DNA of 64,000 bases from Planctomycetota bacterium. GTDB taxonomy: Bacteria > Planctomycetota > UBA1135 > GCA-002748355. The notes below the pieces were generated by a model. The model was not told where the DNA came from, ran no database searches, and was given only the letters and a program-made list of their open reading frames with translations. The stretch lies in NCBI GenBank assembly GCA_020638795.1, contig JACKHW010000005.1:478569-542568 (forward strand), written 5' to 3'. Shown one piece after another: positions 50,951-59,150 of the stretch. The position numbers and the translations under genes were made by a program. The first letter of the stretch is position 1. Each line of letters begins with the position of its first letter.

Positions 50951-52084
50951 ATGCGAGTTCTCATCACGGCTCTCGCGTTGGCGAGTGCTGCATTCGCCCA
51001 GAAGACCATCATCGTCGACGCAACCGGCGCTGGCGACCACAAGACCATTCAGGCGGCCGTCGACGCCGCGCGTGATGGTGACAGGATCATCGTTCGCGCA
51101 GGCACCTACGACTTGTTCAAGATCGTCGACAAGTCCGTGACACTGCTCGGCGAAAGACTCTCGAACGTCTACAACTTCTTCGCGCAAGGCGCGTCGTCGA
51201 TCGAGAACCTCTCGATCGGCAAGCGCGTCACGATCGACGGATTGACGTTCTCCACAACGATGCAACCCGCGCTCCGAGTGGACAACTGCAACGGAAGGGT
51301 GACCTTGCGCGACGTGCGGATCTACGGGTTCCCATCGATCTACAACACCGGTCGCGAGAGTTCTCTGTACGTCTCGGCGTCGAAATCCGTCTTGGTCCAA
51401 GACTCGTCGCTCATTCCGGCGCTCTACGCGGCGGATAGCACGATCGCGGTGGTCAAGTGCGATATCGCCGGATTCGACTCGCTCGTCGGACATTACTTGG
51501 TACCGACGACTGCGGGCCTCATCGCGAACAACTCGAGCATCGACATCGCGGCATCGAGCATTCGAGGCGGGATTGGCAGCAATAGCTACCCGAATGCCAC
51601 CGGAATGCTGGTCGACTCGACGCAGATTTCGCTCCGGGACTCATCCAGCGTAACGGGCCTGCCTGCTGCAATCGCATCGGGCGCTTCGTCGTTGCTGCTC
51701 GGAATCAACGCGACGGTGACCGGTGAACTCAAGGGATTCACGACTCAGAAGAAACTCGCACTCCCGACACTGACGACATCTCCGGCAATTCAGGGACAGA
51801 ACTACGAGATTCGCGCGCACGGCAACAACGGCGACTTCTTCGCGACGTTTGTCGCTGCACCAGGCAACCCGTTGCCGGTCGGTGACTTCGGAAGTTTGTG
51901 GCTCGATCCCGTGACGCTCGTCACGATCGGTGCCGGTGTGATCGATACGAGTGGCTCGTTTGCCTTGCAGATCTTTGCGGGCACCGACGCCAAGTGGTTC
52001 GCACTCGCCTTGGACTTCCAAGCACTCGTCGGAACGACGAACACGCTGCGACTCACCAACCCCGCAACCGTCGTCTATCGCTGA
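50951..52084 (+). CDS. Secreted right-handed beta-helix protein
   Basis: The start at 50951 gives a signal peptide (RVLITALALASAAFAQ). The mature 360-residue protein opens with the pectate-lyase-like cue TIIVDATGAGDHKTIQAAVDAARDGDRIIVRAGTYD, followed by short hydrophobic repeats typical of parallel beta-helices (VTLLGERLSNV; VTIDGLTFS; VTLRDVRIYGF; VLVQDSSL). A C-terminal beta-domain (PLPVGDFGSLWLDPVTLVTIGAGVIDTSGSFALQI) is shared in pattern with other exported proteins of this lineage. No catalytic residues are evident, so a binding or structural surface role is as likely as polysaccharide cleavage. Confidence 0.75.
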   Translation: MRVLITALALASAAFAQKTIIVDATGAGDHKTIQAAVDAARDGDRIIVRAGTYDLFKIVDKSVTLLGERLSNVYNFFAQGASSIENLSIGKRVTIDGLTFSTTMQPALRVDNCNGRVTLRDVRIYGFPSIYNTGRESSLYVSASKSVLVQDSSLIPALYAADSTIAVVKCDIAGFDSLVGHYLVPTTAGLIANNSSIDIAASSIRGGIGSNSYPNATGMLVDSTQISLRDSSSVTGLPAAIASGASSLLLGINATVTGELKGFTTQKKLALPTLTTSPAIQGQNYEIRAHGNNGDFFATFVAAPGNPLPVGDFGSLWLDPVTLVTIGAGVIDTSGSFALQIFAGTDAKWFALALDFQALVGTTNTLRLTNPATVVYR

Positions 52085-52106
52085 GCGGCCCTCGCGCCAC
52101 GATTCA

Positions 52107-54695
52107 TTACAAGCGTGGATCGATCGGTTCGCTCTCGAGCGCCAGCACACCGAACACGCATTCGTGCACGCGTCGCAGCGGGTCCTTGCGCACGAAGCGC
52201 TCGAGAGCTTCGACGCCGAGAGCGAACTCACGGATCGCGAGCGAGCGCTTGCTCGACAGCGCTCGTTGCCGCAGTCGAGCGAGGTGCTCGGGGGCTCGAT
52301 ACTCCGGGCCGTAGATGATTCGCAAATACTCGGGACCACGACACTTGATTGCCGGCTGCGCGAGTCCACGGTTCCCGCGCGCCACGAAGTCGATCGGCTT
52401 GACGACCATTCCTTCGCCGCCTTCGTCCGTACGTTGGCGCCACCATGCAGTGGCGTCCGCCTCGCTGGCTGGATCCGATAGCTCGACGACGCGATACGGC
52501 GTCGCGTGCAACAGCGCGCCACCTCGATCACATACGCGCGCGATCTTCTGCATGTGCCAAACATGGTCGCGGTCCACGTGCACGTGGCCTTCCGAAGCGA
52601 GCACGTGGAATGGCGCCAAGCGGTAGTCGGACAGCGATGCAACGGGCCAACAGTAGTGGTCGAACGCCTCGACGTACCGGTCCAGCATGGCGAGTCGAGT
52701 TCGATGGCGTTCGAGTTGTGCTGCAACATCGGCTCCTCGGTCCGCTGCCCGTTCCAGCGTCGAAACCGCCTCGCGGAGCGCCGCGCGCCCAGCCGCACCG
52801 GTCGGCGCGTACTGTTCGAGAATCAATGCCTGCGCCTTCGCGGACCAGGGCATCAACTCACAATCGAGACAAATCCAGTCGGTCGTGAGTTCGTCCCAGA
52901 GACCTGCCGCCTCGATCGCATCACGCAGGTGCACCAGCAGCGCGCGCTCGAGTTCGTCGTCGTGGAAGAACGCACGCCCGGTTCGCGTGAAGCAGACCCC
53001 GACGCCGTTTCCCTCGATTCCGAACCGACGAGCCGGAACCTCCTCGCTCCGGCACACGATCACGACGGCGCGTGAACCCATGTGCTTCTCTTGGCAGACG
53101 ACACTCTCGATGCCCGCGGCTCGATAGTGCGCGAAAGCCTCGGTCGGATACTCGAGATACTCATCAACCGTGGACGTCTCGCAAGGCGACATGGTCGGCG
53201 GAAGATAGATGAGCCAACGTGGATCGATCGCGAACCGACTCATCACTTCGAGCGCAGCAGTCGAATTCTCGGCCCGGATCGTGATGTTGGGCCGCAGGCG
53301 AGTCGAGACGATCCGCTTGCCGGCAACATCGTCGAGCCAGAGCAAGTCGTCGTGCTGTTGTTGGGCCGTGCGATTCGACGGCTCGCTCGTCTCGGACTCG
53401 AGCGGACGCACCGGTTCGCACCACACCTCGCGAGCGGGAACCGATACGAGCTCTTGCTCCGGATAGCGCAGCGCAGTCAGCTTGCCGCCGAACACACAAC
53501 CCGTGTCGATGCAGATCGTCCGATTGAGCCACTCGGCTTCGGGCGTCGGCGTATGCCCGTAGACGACCATGGCTTTGCCTCGATACTCCTTTGCCCAATC
53601 ATGCCTCACGGGCAATCCGAACTCGTCGATCTCCCCCGTCGTATCGCCATACAGCGCGAACGACCTCACGGTGGCCGACGCGCGACCTTGGAGGTCTTCG
53701 CGCAATCCCGCGTGAGCGACGATCAGACGACCGTGGTCGAGCACGTAGTGACTCACGAGCCCATCGAGAAAGTGTCGCAACTCGCTCATCCACGTGGCCG
53801 ATTGCCCTTCGAGTTGCTCGAGCGTCTGCGCGAGCCCATGCGCGACACGGACGTTCTTCCCATTGAGCTTGCGCAGCAGTTTCACTTCGTGATTTCCGGG
53901 TACGCAGAGCGCATTGCCATGCTGAACCATGTTCATCACGAGTCGCAAGACATCGGGCACGTTGGGTCCGCGATCTACGAGGTCGCCCAGGAAAACCGCC
54001 TTCCGCCCTTCCGGATGCGTGACATCGAACTCGTTCGAGAGCCCGCCGTCATCGACGCCTTCGCTTCGACGCACATCGACGCGATAGCCGAGCTCTTCGA
54101 GAAGAGCACGAAGCTCATCGAAACAACCATGCACGTCGCCGATGATGTCGAATGGTCCCGTCTCCGAACGTTTGTCGGTCCAGAGCGGCACACGCTCGAC
54201 TTCGACACGGTCGACGACCTTCGGGTCCGAAAGCACGTAGACGTGACGAAATCCCTCGCGGCGCAACCCACGCAGGCTCCGCCTGAGCTGGCTCGCTTGT
54301 TGCGGAATCACGTGTTTGCCAAATGCCCGATCCGGCCGCTCACGGTTGCGGTCCATGCAGATCTTGTTCGGCATGTCGAGCACGATGGCGACCGGGAGCG
54401 CGTGATACCGGCGCGCCAATTCGAGCAAGCCGCGACGCGCTTCCTTTTGCGTATTGGTCGCATCGATGACCGTCAGTCGTCGATTCCTCAGACGAATCCC
54501 CGCGACGTGGAAGAGCGCATCGAAGGCATCGGGCGTTGCCGATTGGTCCCCGTCATCGTCGGCGACCAAGGCGCGGAACGCGTCCGACGAGAGCACTTCG
54601 GTCGGCCGAAAGTGCTTGCGTGCGAACGTCGATTTCCCGGAACCGGAAACGCCCACCATCACGACGAGAGAGAACTCGGGGACCTTGATCTCCAT
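52107..54695 (-). CDS. pnkp: Polynucleotide kinase-phosphatase (bacterial Pnkp)
   Basis: The 862-residue protein is nearly the length of Clostridium thermocellum Pnkp and has the same three domains. Residues 1-170 are the 5'-OH kinase with P-loop GVSGSGKST (15-23). Residues ~181-425 are a binuclear metallophosphoesterase with GDVHG (186-190), GDLVDRG (237-243), GNHE (267-270), HAG and GHTP (380-383). Residues ~440-862 are the adenylyltransferase/ligase with the lysine nucleophile in EKHMGSR (537). It heals and seals broken RNA ends, working with Hen1. The start at 54695 is chosen because it lies 5 bp after the hen1 stop and leads straight into the kinase fold. Confidence 0.95.
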   Translation of the reverse strand: MEIKVPEFSLVVMVGVSGSGKSTFARKHFRPTEVLSSDAFRALVADDDGDQSATPDAFDALFHVAGIRLRNRRLTVIDATNTQKEARRGLLELARRYHALPVAIVLDMPNKICMDRNRERPDRAFGKHVIPQQASQLRRSLRGLRREGFRHVYVLSDPKVVDRVEVERVPLWTDKRSETGPFDIIGDVHGCFDELRALLEELGYRVDVRRSEGVDDGGLSNEFDVTHPEGRKAVFLGDLVDRGPNVPDVLRLVMNMVQHGNALCVPGNHEVKLLRKLNGKNVRVAHGLAQTLEQLEGQSATWMSELRHFLDGLVSHYVLDHGRLIVAHAGLREDLQGRASATVRSFALYGDTTGEIDEFGLPVRHDWAKEYRGKAMVVYGHTPTPEAEWLNRTICIDTGCVFGGKLTALRYPEQELVSVPAREVWCEPVRPLESETSEPSNRTAQQQHDDLLWLDDVAGKRIVSTRLRPNITIRAENSTAALEVMSRFAIDPRWLIYLPPTMSPCETSTVDEYLEYPTEAFAHYRAAGIESVVCQEKHMGSRAVVIVCRSEEVPARRFGIEGNGVGVCFTRTGRAFFHDDELERALLVHLRDAIEAAGLWDELTTDWICLDCELMPWSAKAQALILEQYAPTGAAGRAALREAVSTLERAADRGADVAAQLERHRTRLAMLDRYVEAFDHYCWPVASLSDYRLAPFHVLASEGHVHVDRDHVWHMQKIARVCDRGGALLHATPYRVVELSDPASEADATAWWRQRTDEGGEGMVVKPIDFVARGNRGLAQPAIKCRGPEYLRIIYGPEYRAPEHLARLRQRALSSKRSLAIREFALGVEALERFVRKDPLRRVHECVFGVLALESEPIDPRL

Positions 54696-54700
54696 GTTCT

Positions 54701-56095
54701 TCACCGGCGAAATACGGCCATTTGACATGGTGAGCCGACTTCGTCGTCCACGTCTCCGATCGGCGCAATCGTGCTCGCGTAGCCGAACCGCTCGGAAACG
54801 CTCGCGGCCCACGTCGCGAACTCCGATCGTGTCCATTCGAAGCGGTGGTCCGCATGCCGGAATCGCCCAGCCGGCAATCCCGCGAAACGCACGTTGTACT
54901 CGGCGTTCGGCGTCGTCACGACGACACTCGTCGGACGCGCGTGCTCGAAGACGACACGTTCCAGCGCGGACAAGCGGGACGGTTCGACGTGTTCGATGAC
55001 CTCGACGAGTGCGGCAGCATCGAAACCCTCGAGTCGTGTATCCCGATACGTCAACGAACCGTGCAGGAGTTCTACGCGCTCACGCATGCGTGGCGCCATT
55101 TCGTCCAAGTGCAGGCGTTCGGCAGCGACCTCGAGACAACGGATCGACGTGTCGAGCCCGACAACACACTCGAACTGCTTGTCGCGCAGTAGAAGCCGCA
55201 GGAGCTTTCCCTCGCCACAACCCAGATCGAGCACGCGTTTGGCCCCGAGGTCATGCAGAGCGTCGCGCACGGCATCGAGTCTCACTCGGTGCAACCGAAG
55301 TGGCTGTTCGAGCGCCTCTTCGACGGCACTACGCTCGACGGCCTCGACACGAGACTCGCTCTCGTCTTCGTCGCGAAGACGCTCGAGCGCCATGCGCGCC
55401 AGACTTCGCTGCCGTCGCAGCGAGCGCAGTGCGATTTCTTCCCGCGCCGGGTGGTTTGCAAGCCACCCGGCTCCGTGCCGCAACAGCTTGTCGACCTCGT
55501 CCACTCCGATGTAGTAGTGCTTGTCGTCGTCGAGCACGGGAATGAGCACGTAGAGATGCGCGAGCAGCTCCCGCAACGTGGTCGTCTTGGTCAAGGTGAC
55601 CGTGAAATACGGACTCGCACCCCACTCTTCGTGACGCGCATCGAGTGGATGTCGATGGGTGACGATGGAGTACCCGAGTGGTTCGAACAGTCGCTGCAGC
55701 AACGCTTCACCACCGCGAGCCGGAACCACTGCGAGCCGGACTTGCAAGGGCCACGCCTCTGCCACGAGTTCGGGCCGCTGCTTGCAAGTGCCCGATAACG
55801 CAGTGCCGAACACACGACCGATGGCGACACTGAGAAAGGAGGACGCGACGTAGGGCCTGTCGTTGACGTATCGTCCGAGCGGCCCACCTGTTTCGGATCC
55901 GCGTCCTCGAACGAGTCCGATCGGATCGACGTCGAGCAACAGTGCCGCTGTACAAAGTTCGGGACCGACCTCGGGGTAGAACACCTGGGCCGAGCCAAAG
56001 GCGAGGTCGAACTCTTGCACGCGGTCGGGATGCTTGTGCAGCAGATATCCCAGATCGGTCGCAGGTTCACGCGTGGTGCTGATCGTGAGAAGCAT
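54701..56095 (-). CDS. hen1: 3'-terminal RNA ribose 2'-O-methyltransferase (bacterial Hen1)
   Basis: The 464-residue protein has the bacterial Hen1 N-terminal domain (~1-245; PATDLGYLLHKHPDRVQEFDLAFGSAQVFYPEV, needed for Pnkp ligase activation). The C-terminal methyltransferase has SAM motif VLDLGCGEGKLL (288-299) and the metal-binding EVIEH (365-369). HRFEWTRSEF follows near 417-426. It methylates the 2'-OH of the 3' end of damaged RNA before Pnkp seals it, so the repaired site resists the same ribotoxin. It lies directly upstream of pnkp (5-bp gap) and forms a two-gene RNA repair operon. The preceding gene on the same strand ends next to it (3 bp). Confidence 0.95.
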   Translation of the reverse strand: MLLTISTTREPATDLGYLLHKHPDRVQEFDLAFGSAQVFYPEVGPELCTAALLLDVDPIGLVRGRGSETGGPLGRYVNDRPYVASSFLSVAIGRVFGTALSGTCKQRPELVAEAWPLQVRLAVVPARGGEALLQRLFEPLGYSIVTHRHPLDARHEEWGASPYFTVTLTKTTTLRELLAHLYVLIPVLDDDKHYYIGVDEVDKLLRHGAGWLANHPAREEIALRSLRRQRSLARMALERLRDEDESESRVEAVERSAVEEALEQPLRLHRVRLDAVRDALHDLGAKRVLDLGCGEGKLLRLLLRDKQFECVVGLDTSIRCLEVAAERLHLDEMAPRMRERVELLHGSLTYRDTRLEGFDAAALVEVIEHVEPSRLSALERVVFEHARPTSVVVTTPNAEYNVRFAGLPAGRFRHADHRFEWTRSEFATWAASVSERFGYASTIAPIGDVDDEVGSPCQMAVFRR

Positions 56096-56098
56096 GGG

Positions 56099-57028
56099 TC
56101 AGGGGTTCGGTCGCCGCGGTCGCCAGCTTCCTTCGGATTGACGACCTGGACCACCTACGATCGTGATGGGAGATCCACCACCCTCCGCACGAACGGCGCA
56201 CAGATCGAGATCTTTCGTATCGGGTCCGGCTTGGGCGGTGTACAGCAGCCACTGACTGTCCGGCGACCAATGCGGATACCAGGCGTGACCGCCGTCGACG
56301 ACGACGCGACGCTCACTTCCGTCCGGGCGACTAACGATGATTCGCGAAGACGCCGCGTCCTCACTGTAGAAAGCAATCCAACGTCCATCTGGCGACACGA
56401 CGGGAGATCCGTCGTAGGCCACGTCATCGGTAACGTTCTTCCATGCCCGATCGTCGATCGTCCCACAGACGATGTCTGCGGCACCCTCACCGATCTTGCG
56501 CGTCGAAAACACGGTACGCCCATCCGCTGCCCAAGCGAGCCCGGCAGACGTTCCGGGTTCGGGGACGTCGAGACGTCGTGTCTCGCCGGTCCGCAGATCG
56601 AGCACATGGTGTCTGGCGCGGCGCTCATCGTCGCTCTGAGCACGCCACGACACGAAGGACAGCCGCGTGCCGTCAGGACTGAATGCCGGGAGATAGTCGT
56701 GATCCGGATCCGAGACGATCGCACGCGCTTGGGTTCCGTCCGCCCGCATCCACCAAATGTCGAACTTGCCGCTTCGCCTATCCTGGAACGCAACGGACTC
56801 ACCGTCGGGCGCCCACACCGGATAATTCGCCACGGCGTCTACCGGGCTGATTCGCACCGGAGTTCCGCGCACGCCGCGCTGAACATAAATCGCAGTGCTG
56901 CCTTCGTGCGTGGACGAGTAGACAATGTCTGCATCTTCAGGAGACCAAGGCGAAGCGCTGCACGCCGCAAGTAGAGAGGCAGCGATCACCCAAGACGAGA
57001 AGCGGGCAGTGTGGCTGCGGATGCGCAT
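56099..57028 (-). CDS. TolB-like beta-propeller lipoprotein
   Basis: The 309-residue protein opens with a lipoprotein signal (SSWVIAASLLAAC). Six or so WD40/PD40-type repeats follow, each with the TolB-like core: YPVWAPDGESVAFQDRRSG, YLPAFSPDGTRLSFVSW, AGLAWAADGRTVFSTR, GSPVVSPDGRWIAFYSE and YPHWSPDSQWLLYTA. It should form an outer- or inner-membrane-anchored propeller that binds protein or small ligands. Its end is 3 bp from the hen1 start, so it may share a transcript with hen1-pnkp, though a periplasmic propeller has no evident role in RNA repair. ATG 57028 is chosen for the signal peptide. Confidence 0.78.
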   Translation of the reverse strand: MRIRSHTARFSSWVIAASLLAACSASPWSPEDADIVYSSTHEGSTAIYVQRGVRGTPVRISPVDAVANYPVWAPDGESVAFQDRRSGKFDIWWMRADGTQARAIVSDPDHDYLPAFSPDGTRLSFVSWRAQSDDERRARHHVLDLRTGETRRLDVPEPGTSAGLAWAADGRTVFSTRKIGEGAADIVCGTIDDRAWKNVTDDVAYDGSPVVSPDGRWIAFYSEDAASSRIIVSRPDGSERRVVVDGGHAWYPHWSPDSQWLLYTAQAGPDTKDLDLCAVRAEGGGSPITIVGGPGRQSEGSWRPRRPNP

Positions 57029-57138
57029 TCGCGGATCATCATCCGACACACGAGTCGTTACCAGATCGACGTATCGCCAATCGATGGTCATGTACCTACG
57101 GCTCGACAGACGAGGCCGAGATCCGCGATGATGATTCG

Positions 57139-57852
57139 ATGAAGCACTTCGTCGCTTTCCTATGGACGTTCTTGGCAACGGCCTGGACGGTCGGAGCACA
57201 ATCGCCGTTCGCGGTCGAAGCGCTCCCCCTCAACGCTCCTTTCAAGGTTCGAGCGACCGCGGACCGTGCCAGACTCGTCGTCGACCTCGTGTTCGATGCT
57301 GGCTGGCACGCTTACGCGCGAGACGTCGGTGGTGGCAGCCCGATTCGGATCAAGGCGTCCGGAAAGACGCCCGCGACCTGGCTCGGTGAGCTTGTCATGC
57401 CGGCATCAGAAAACGGTGAACTCGCCGGCTACGTGCGACTGGTCCAGCGCCTGCAGCTACCGGAGCACGCAAACCACCTCGAGGCCGCGCTCGACATCAT
57501 GGTCTGCGACGCGCTTCAGTGCCTCCCACCGATGACCTTGCAGATTGCCGGGGACATCAAACGCTCGAGAGTGCTCCTCGTCGCCGACGTCGTCGATGAG
57601 CACGCAACTCGTGTTCGCGATTTCCTCACAGCCGAGGGTTTCGAGGTCGACTCGACGACCTATCCGTCGGTGACCGCCGAGACATGCGATGCACACGACG
57701 TCGTCGTTTGCGATTCCAAGCTCTTCGGCTCGGTCAAGATGGACGGCGTTCGTCAATTCCCGAAGACCCGATCGCCGATCGTCGCGGTCGGCTTCCTCGG
57801 TACGGAGCTGCTCGAAGGGCAAGGGCTCGCCATGACGTCGGGTTACATATGA
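57139..57852 (+). CDS. DsbD-N-like/ThuA-like secreted protein, first part (ends at an in-frame TGA)
   Basis: The first 237 residues have a signal peptide (AFLWTFLATAWTVGAQ). A DsbD N-terminal-like domain follows (KVRATADRARLVVDLVFDAGWHAYA ... IMVCDALQCLPPMTLQI, with two cysteines as in disulfide-relay domains). A ThuA-like glutamine amidotransferase fold then begins (RSRVLLVADVVDEHATRVRDFLTAEGFEVD ... PIVAVGFLGTELLEGQGLAMTSGYI). The frame stops at TGA 57850-57852, but the same frame stays open for 945 more bases and completes the ThuA-like domain. The gene is therefore a split, recoded or mutated reading frame rather than two independent genes. Confidence 0.65.
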   Translation: MKHFVAFLWTFLATAWTVGAQSPFAVEALPLNAPFKVRATADRARLVVDLVFDAGWHAYARDVGGGSPIRIKASGKTPATWLGELVMPASENGELAGYVRLVQRLQLPEHANHLEAALDIMVCDALQCLPPMTLQIAGDIKRSRVLLVADVVDEHATRVRDFLTAEGFEVDSTTYPSVTAETCDAHDVVVCDSKLFGSVKMDGVRQFPKTRSPIVAVGFLGTELLEGQGLAMTSGYI

Positions 57853-57858
57853 ATCTGC

Positions 57859-58797
57859 ATGGATCATCAGGCCCACGGGTTGGACCTGTCGCACCCTGTG
57901 TATGTGCACCCTCGTCGTGCCCAATTCCGACTTCAAGAAACCGAAAGTCCGCAACACTACGCTGGACACACGTCGCCGCTCTATCCGAACGGTGTCGGCA
58001 AGACCTACGGACTCGCGAAGTTCGAACACGAAAAGCCGAGCACCCCGAACCCGACCCTCGTCTCGCACGAGGGCTTTTTCACCGACATACCGGGTTTCGA
58101 GAACCTGGCGGAAGGCCACTCCGCGAAGGCACTCGGCAGCCTTTCCCTCGCCCGTCAAGGACGATGGTTCTACTGGGGTTACTCCATCGACCCCGAGCGC
58201 ATGACACAACCGGCGAAGGACACCTTCGTCAACGTGCTCTATTGGATGCATTTGCAGCGTGACAGTGAGACGGTCGCGTTCGTGACGAATACGCGCAAAA
58301 ACTTCGAAGTCTTCACGTGGCTCGGACGCGATCGAGACGAACCGTATCTGCGCGGAGTGCAGGAACACCTACCGGGTAGCCTCGTACCCGAACTGCGCGA
58401 GCACTACGTGCCGAGCTTCGACGGCGCCGATGCCTTCGTCGCGAAGTACTTGCCGTATCTCTTCGCGGGCAAGCCGGGTATGCCGACGGACAAGAAGTAT
58501 GGTCCGCTCTTCGATGCCGACGCAGACGCAATGGCATTGAAGACGCCCAACAACGAGCGCGCGAGCCTCGAGCGCTGGGTCGCTCTCGCCGATGGCGACT
58601 CATGCGAAGACAGAAGACGCGCACTTCGATGCCTCGAACGATACGTGCACCCCGAGATCACTCCGAAGACCGGCACATGGACGGAGTGGTACGCAAGACA
58701 GAAGGCTCGCATATGCTTCATCGACTCGACCGGATTCTGGTGGCAAGTCGACCCGACGGTTCGGACACGAGAAGCGCGTGCTGCACGCGTGCAATGA
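57859..58797 (+). CDS. Continuation of the ThuA-like secreted protein after the in-frame TGA
   Basis: This stretch is in the same frame as 57139-57852, separated by codons TGA-ATC-TGC. It has no ribosome site before its first ATG (57859). It completes the ThuA-like fold (AKFEHEKPS ... LARQGRWFYWGYSIDPERMTQPAKDTFVNVLYWM, typical of ThuA ends). A domain common in planctomycete proteins follows (RWVALADGDSCEDRRRALRCLERYVHP ... WTEWYARQKARICFIDSTGFWWQVDP). Without read-through it would lack export and half its fold. The joined protein would be about 552 residues. Confidence 0.6.
   Translation: MDHQAHGLDLSHPVYVHPRRAQFRLQETESPQHYAGHTSPLYPNGVGKTYGLAKFEHEKPSTPNPTLVSHEGFFTDIPGFENLAEGHSAKALGSLSLARQGRWFYWGYSIDPERMTQPAKDTFVNVLYWMHLQRDSETVAFVTNTRKNFEVFTWLGRDRDEPYLRGVQEHLPGSLVPELREHYVPSFDGADAFVAKYLPYLFAGKPGMPTDKKYGPLFDADADAMALKTPNNERASLERWVALADGDSCEDRRRALRCLERYVHPEITPKTGTWTEWYARQKARICFIDSTGFWWQVDPTVRTREARAARVQ
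57868..57888 (+). other. Small hairpin downstream of the in-frame TGA
   Basis: Fifteen bases after TGA 57850-57852, CAGGCC pairs with GG-A-CCTG (one bulged A) around an eight-base loop containing GGG. Position and size resemble a bacterial SECIS element, but the bulge is A rather than U and chance folding is quite possible. Confidence 0.25.
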
Positions 58798-59150
58798 CAG
58801 ATCACGCCCGAAACAGGGCGAATCTCCCACATGCGTCGTGTGCCGGGTCTTGTCATCGACAACGGCGCTCCGTATTCCATGAAGACCGAGTTGTTGCTCG
58901 GACCGCCCGCATCACTGATTCGGGCGGCAATCTTCTCATCCAAACGAGGACACGCGTGGTACGCAGACTCTGAAGGCATTGAGCCGATTCGGGCACGGGT
59001 GCGGTCTGTATCCCGGTTCCAAACGACTCAGGTCCTAGTACGTAGAGTTCGCGGCGCATCGCCGTGTTCTCGCGTCAGGAACACGGCGAATCGAATCTAC
59101 GGGCAACTCTTGCCCGACTTCCCTCGTACCGCGGTGCACAGATCCACCGC
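58798..59150. other. 353-bp interval without a clear gene
   Basis: Short frames here have no start context or family likeness. The interval precedes the porin operon and should hold its promoter. The only structured element is the perfect hairpin at 59059-59089. Confidence 0.4.
59059..59089. repeat. Perfect 11-bp hairpin in front of the porin gene
   Basis: The arm TCGCCGTGTTC (59059-59069) pairs without mismatch with GAACACGGCGA (59079-59089) around a 9-base loop. It lies 61 bp before the porin start, in the probable leader. It could be a regulatory hairpin, a terminator of the upstream gene without T-run, or a protein-binding dyad. Confidence 0.5.

Noticed and set aside
53082..54725. 547-codon plus-strand frame antisense to pnkp
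   Set aside because: It is a shadow of the GC-rich pnkp gene, whose three domains are fully recognisable on the other strand.
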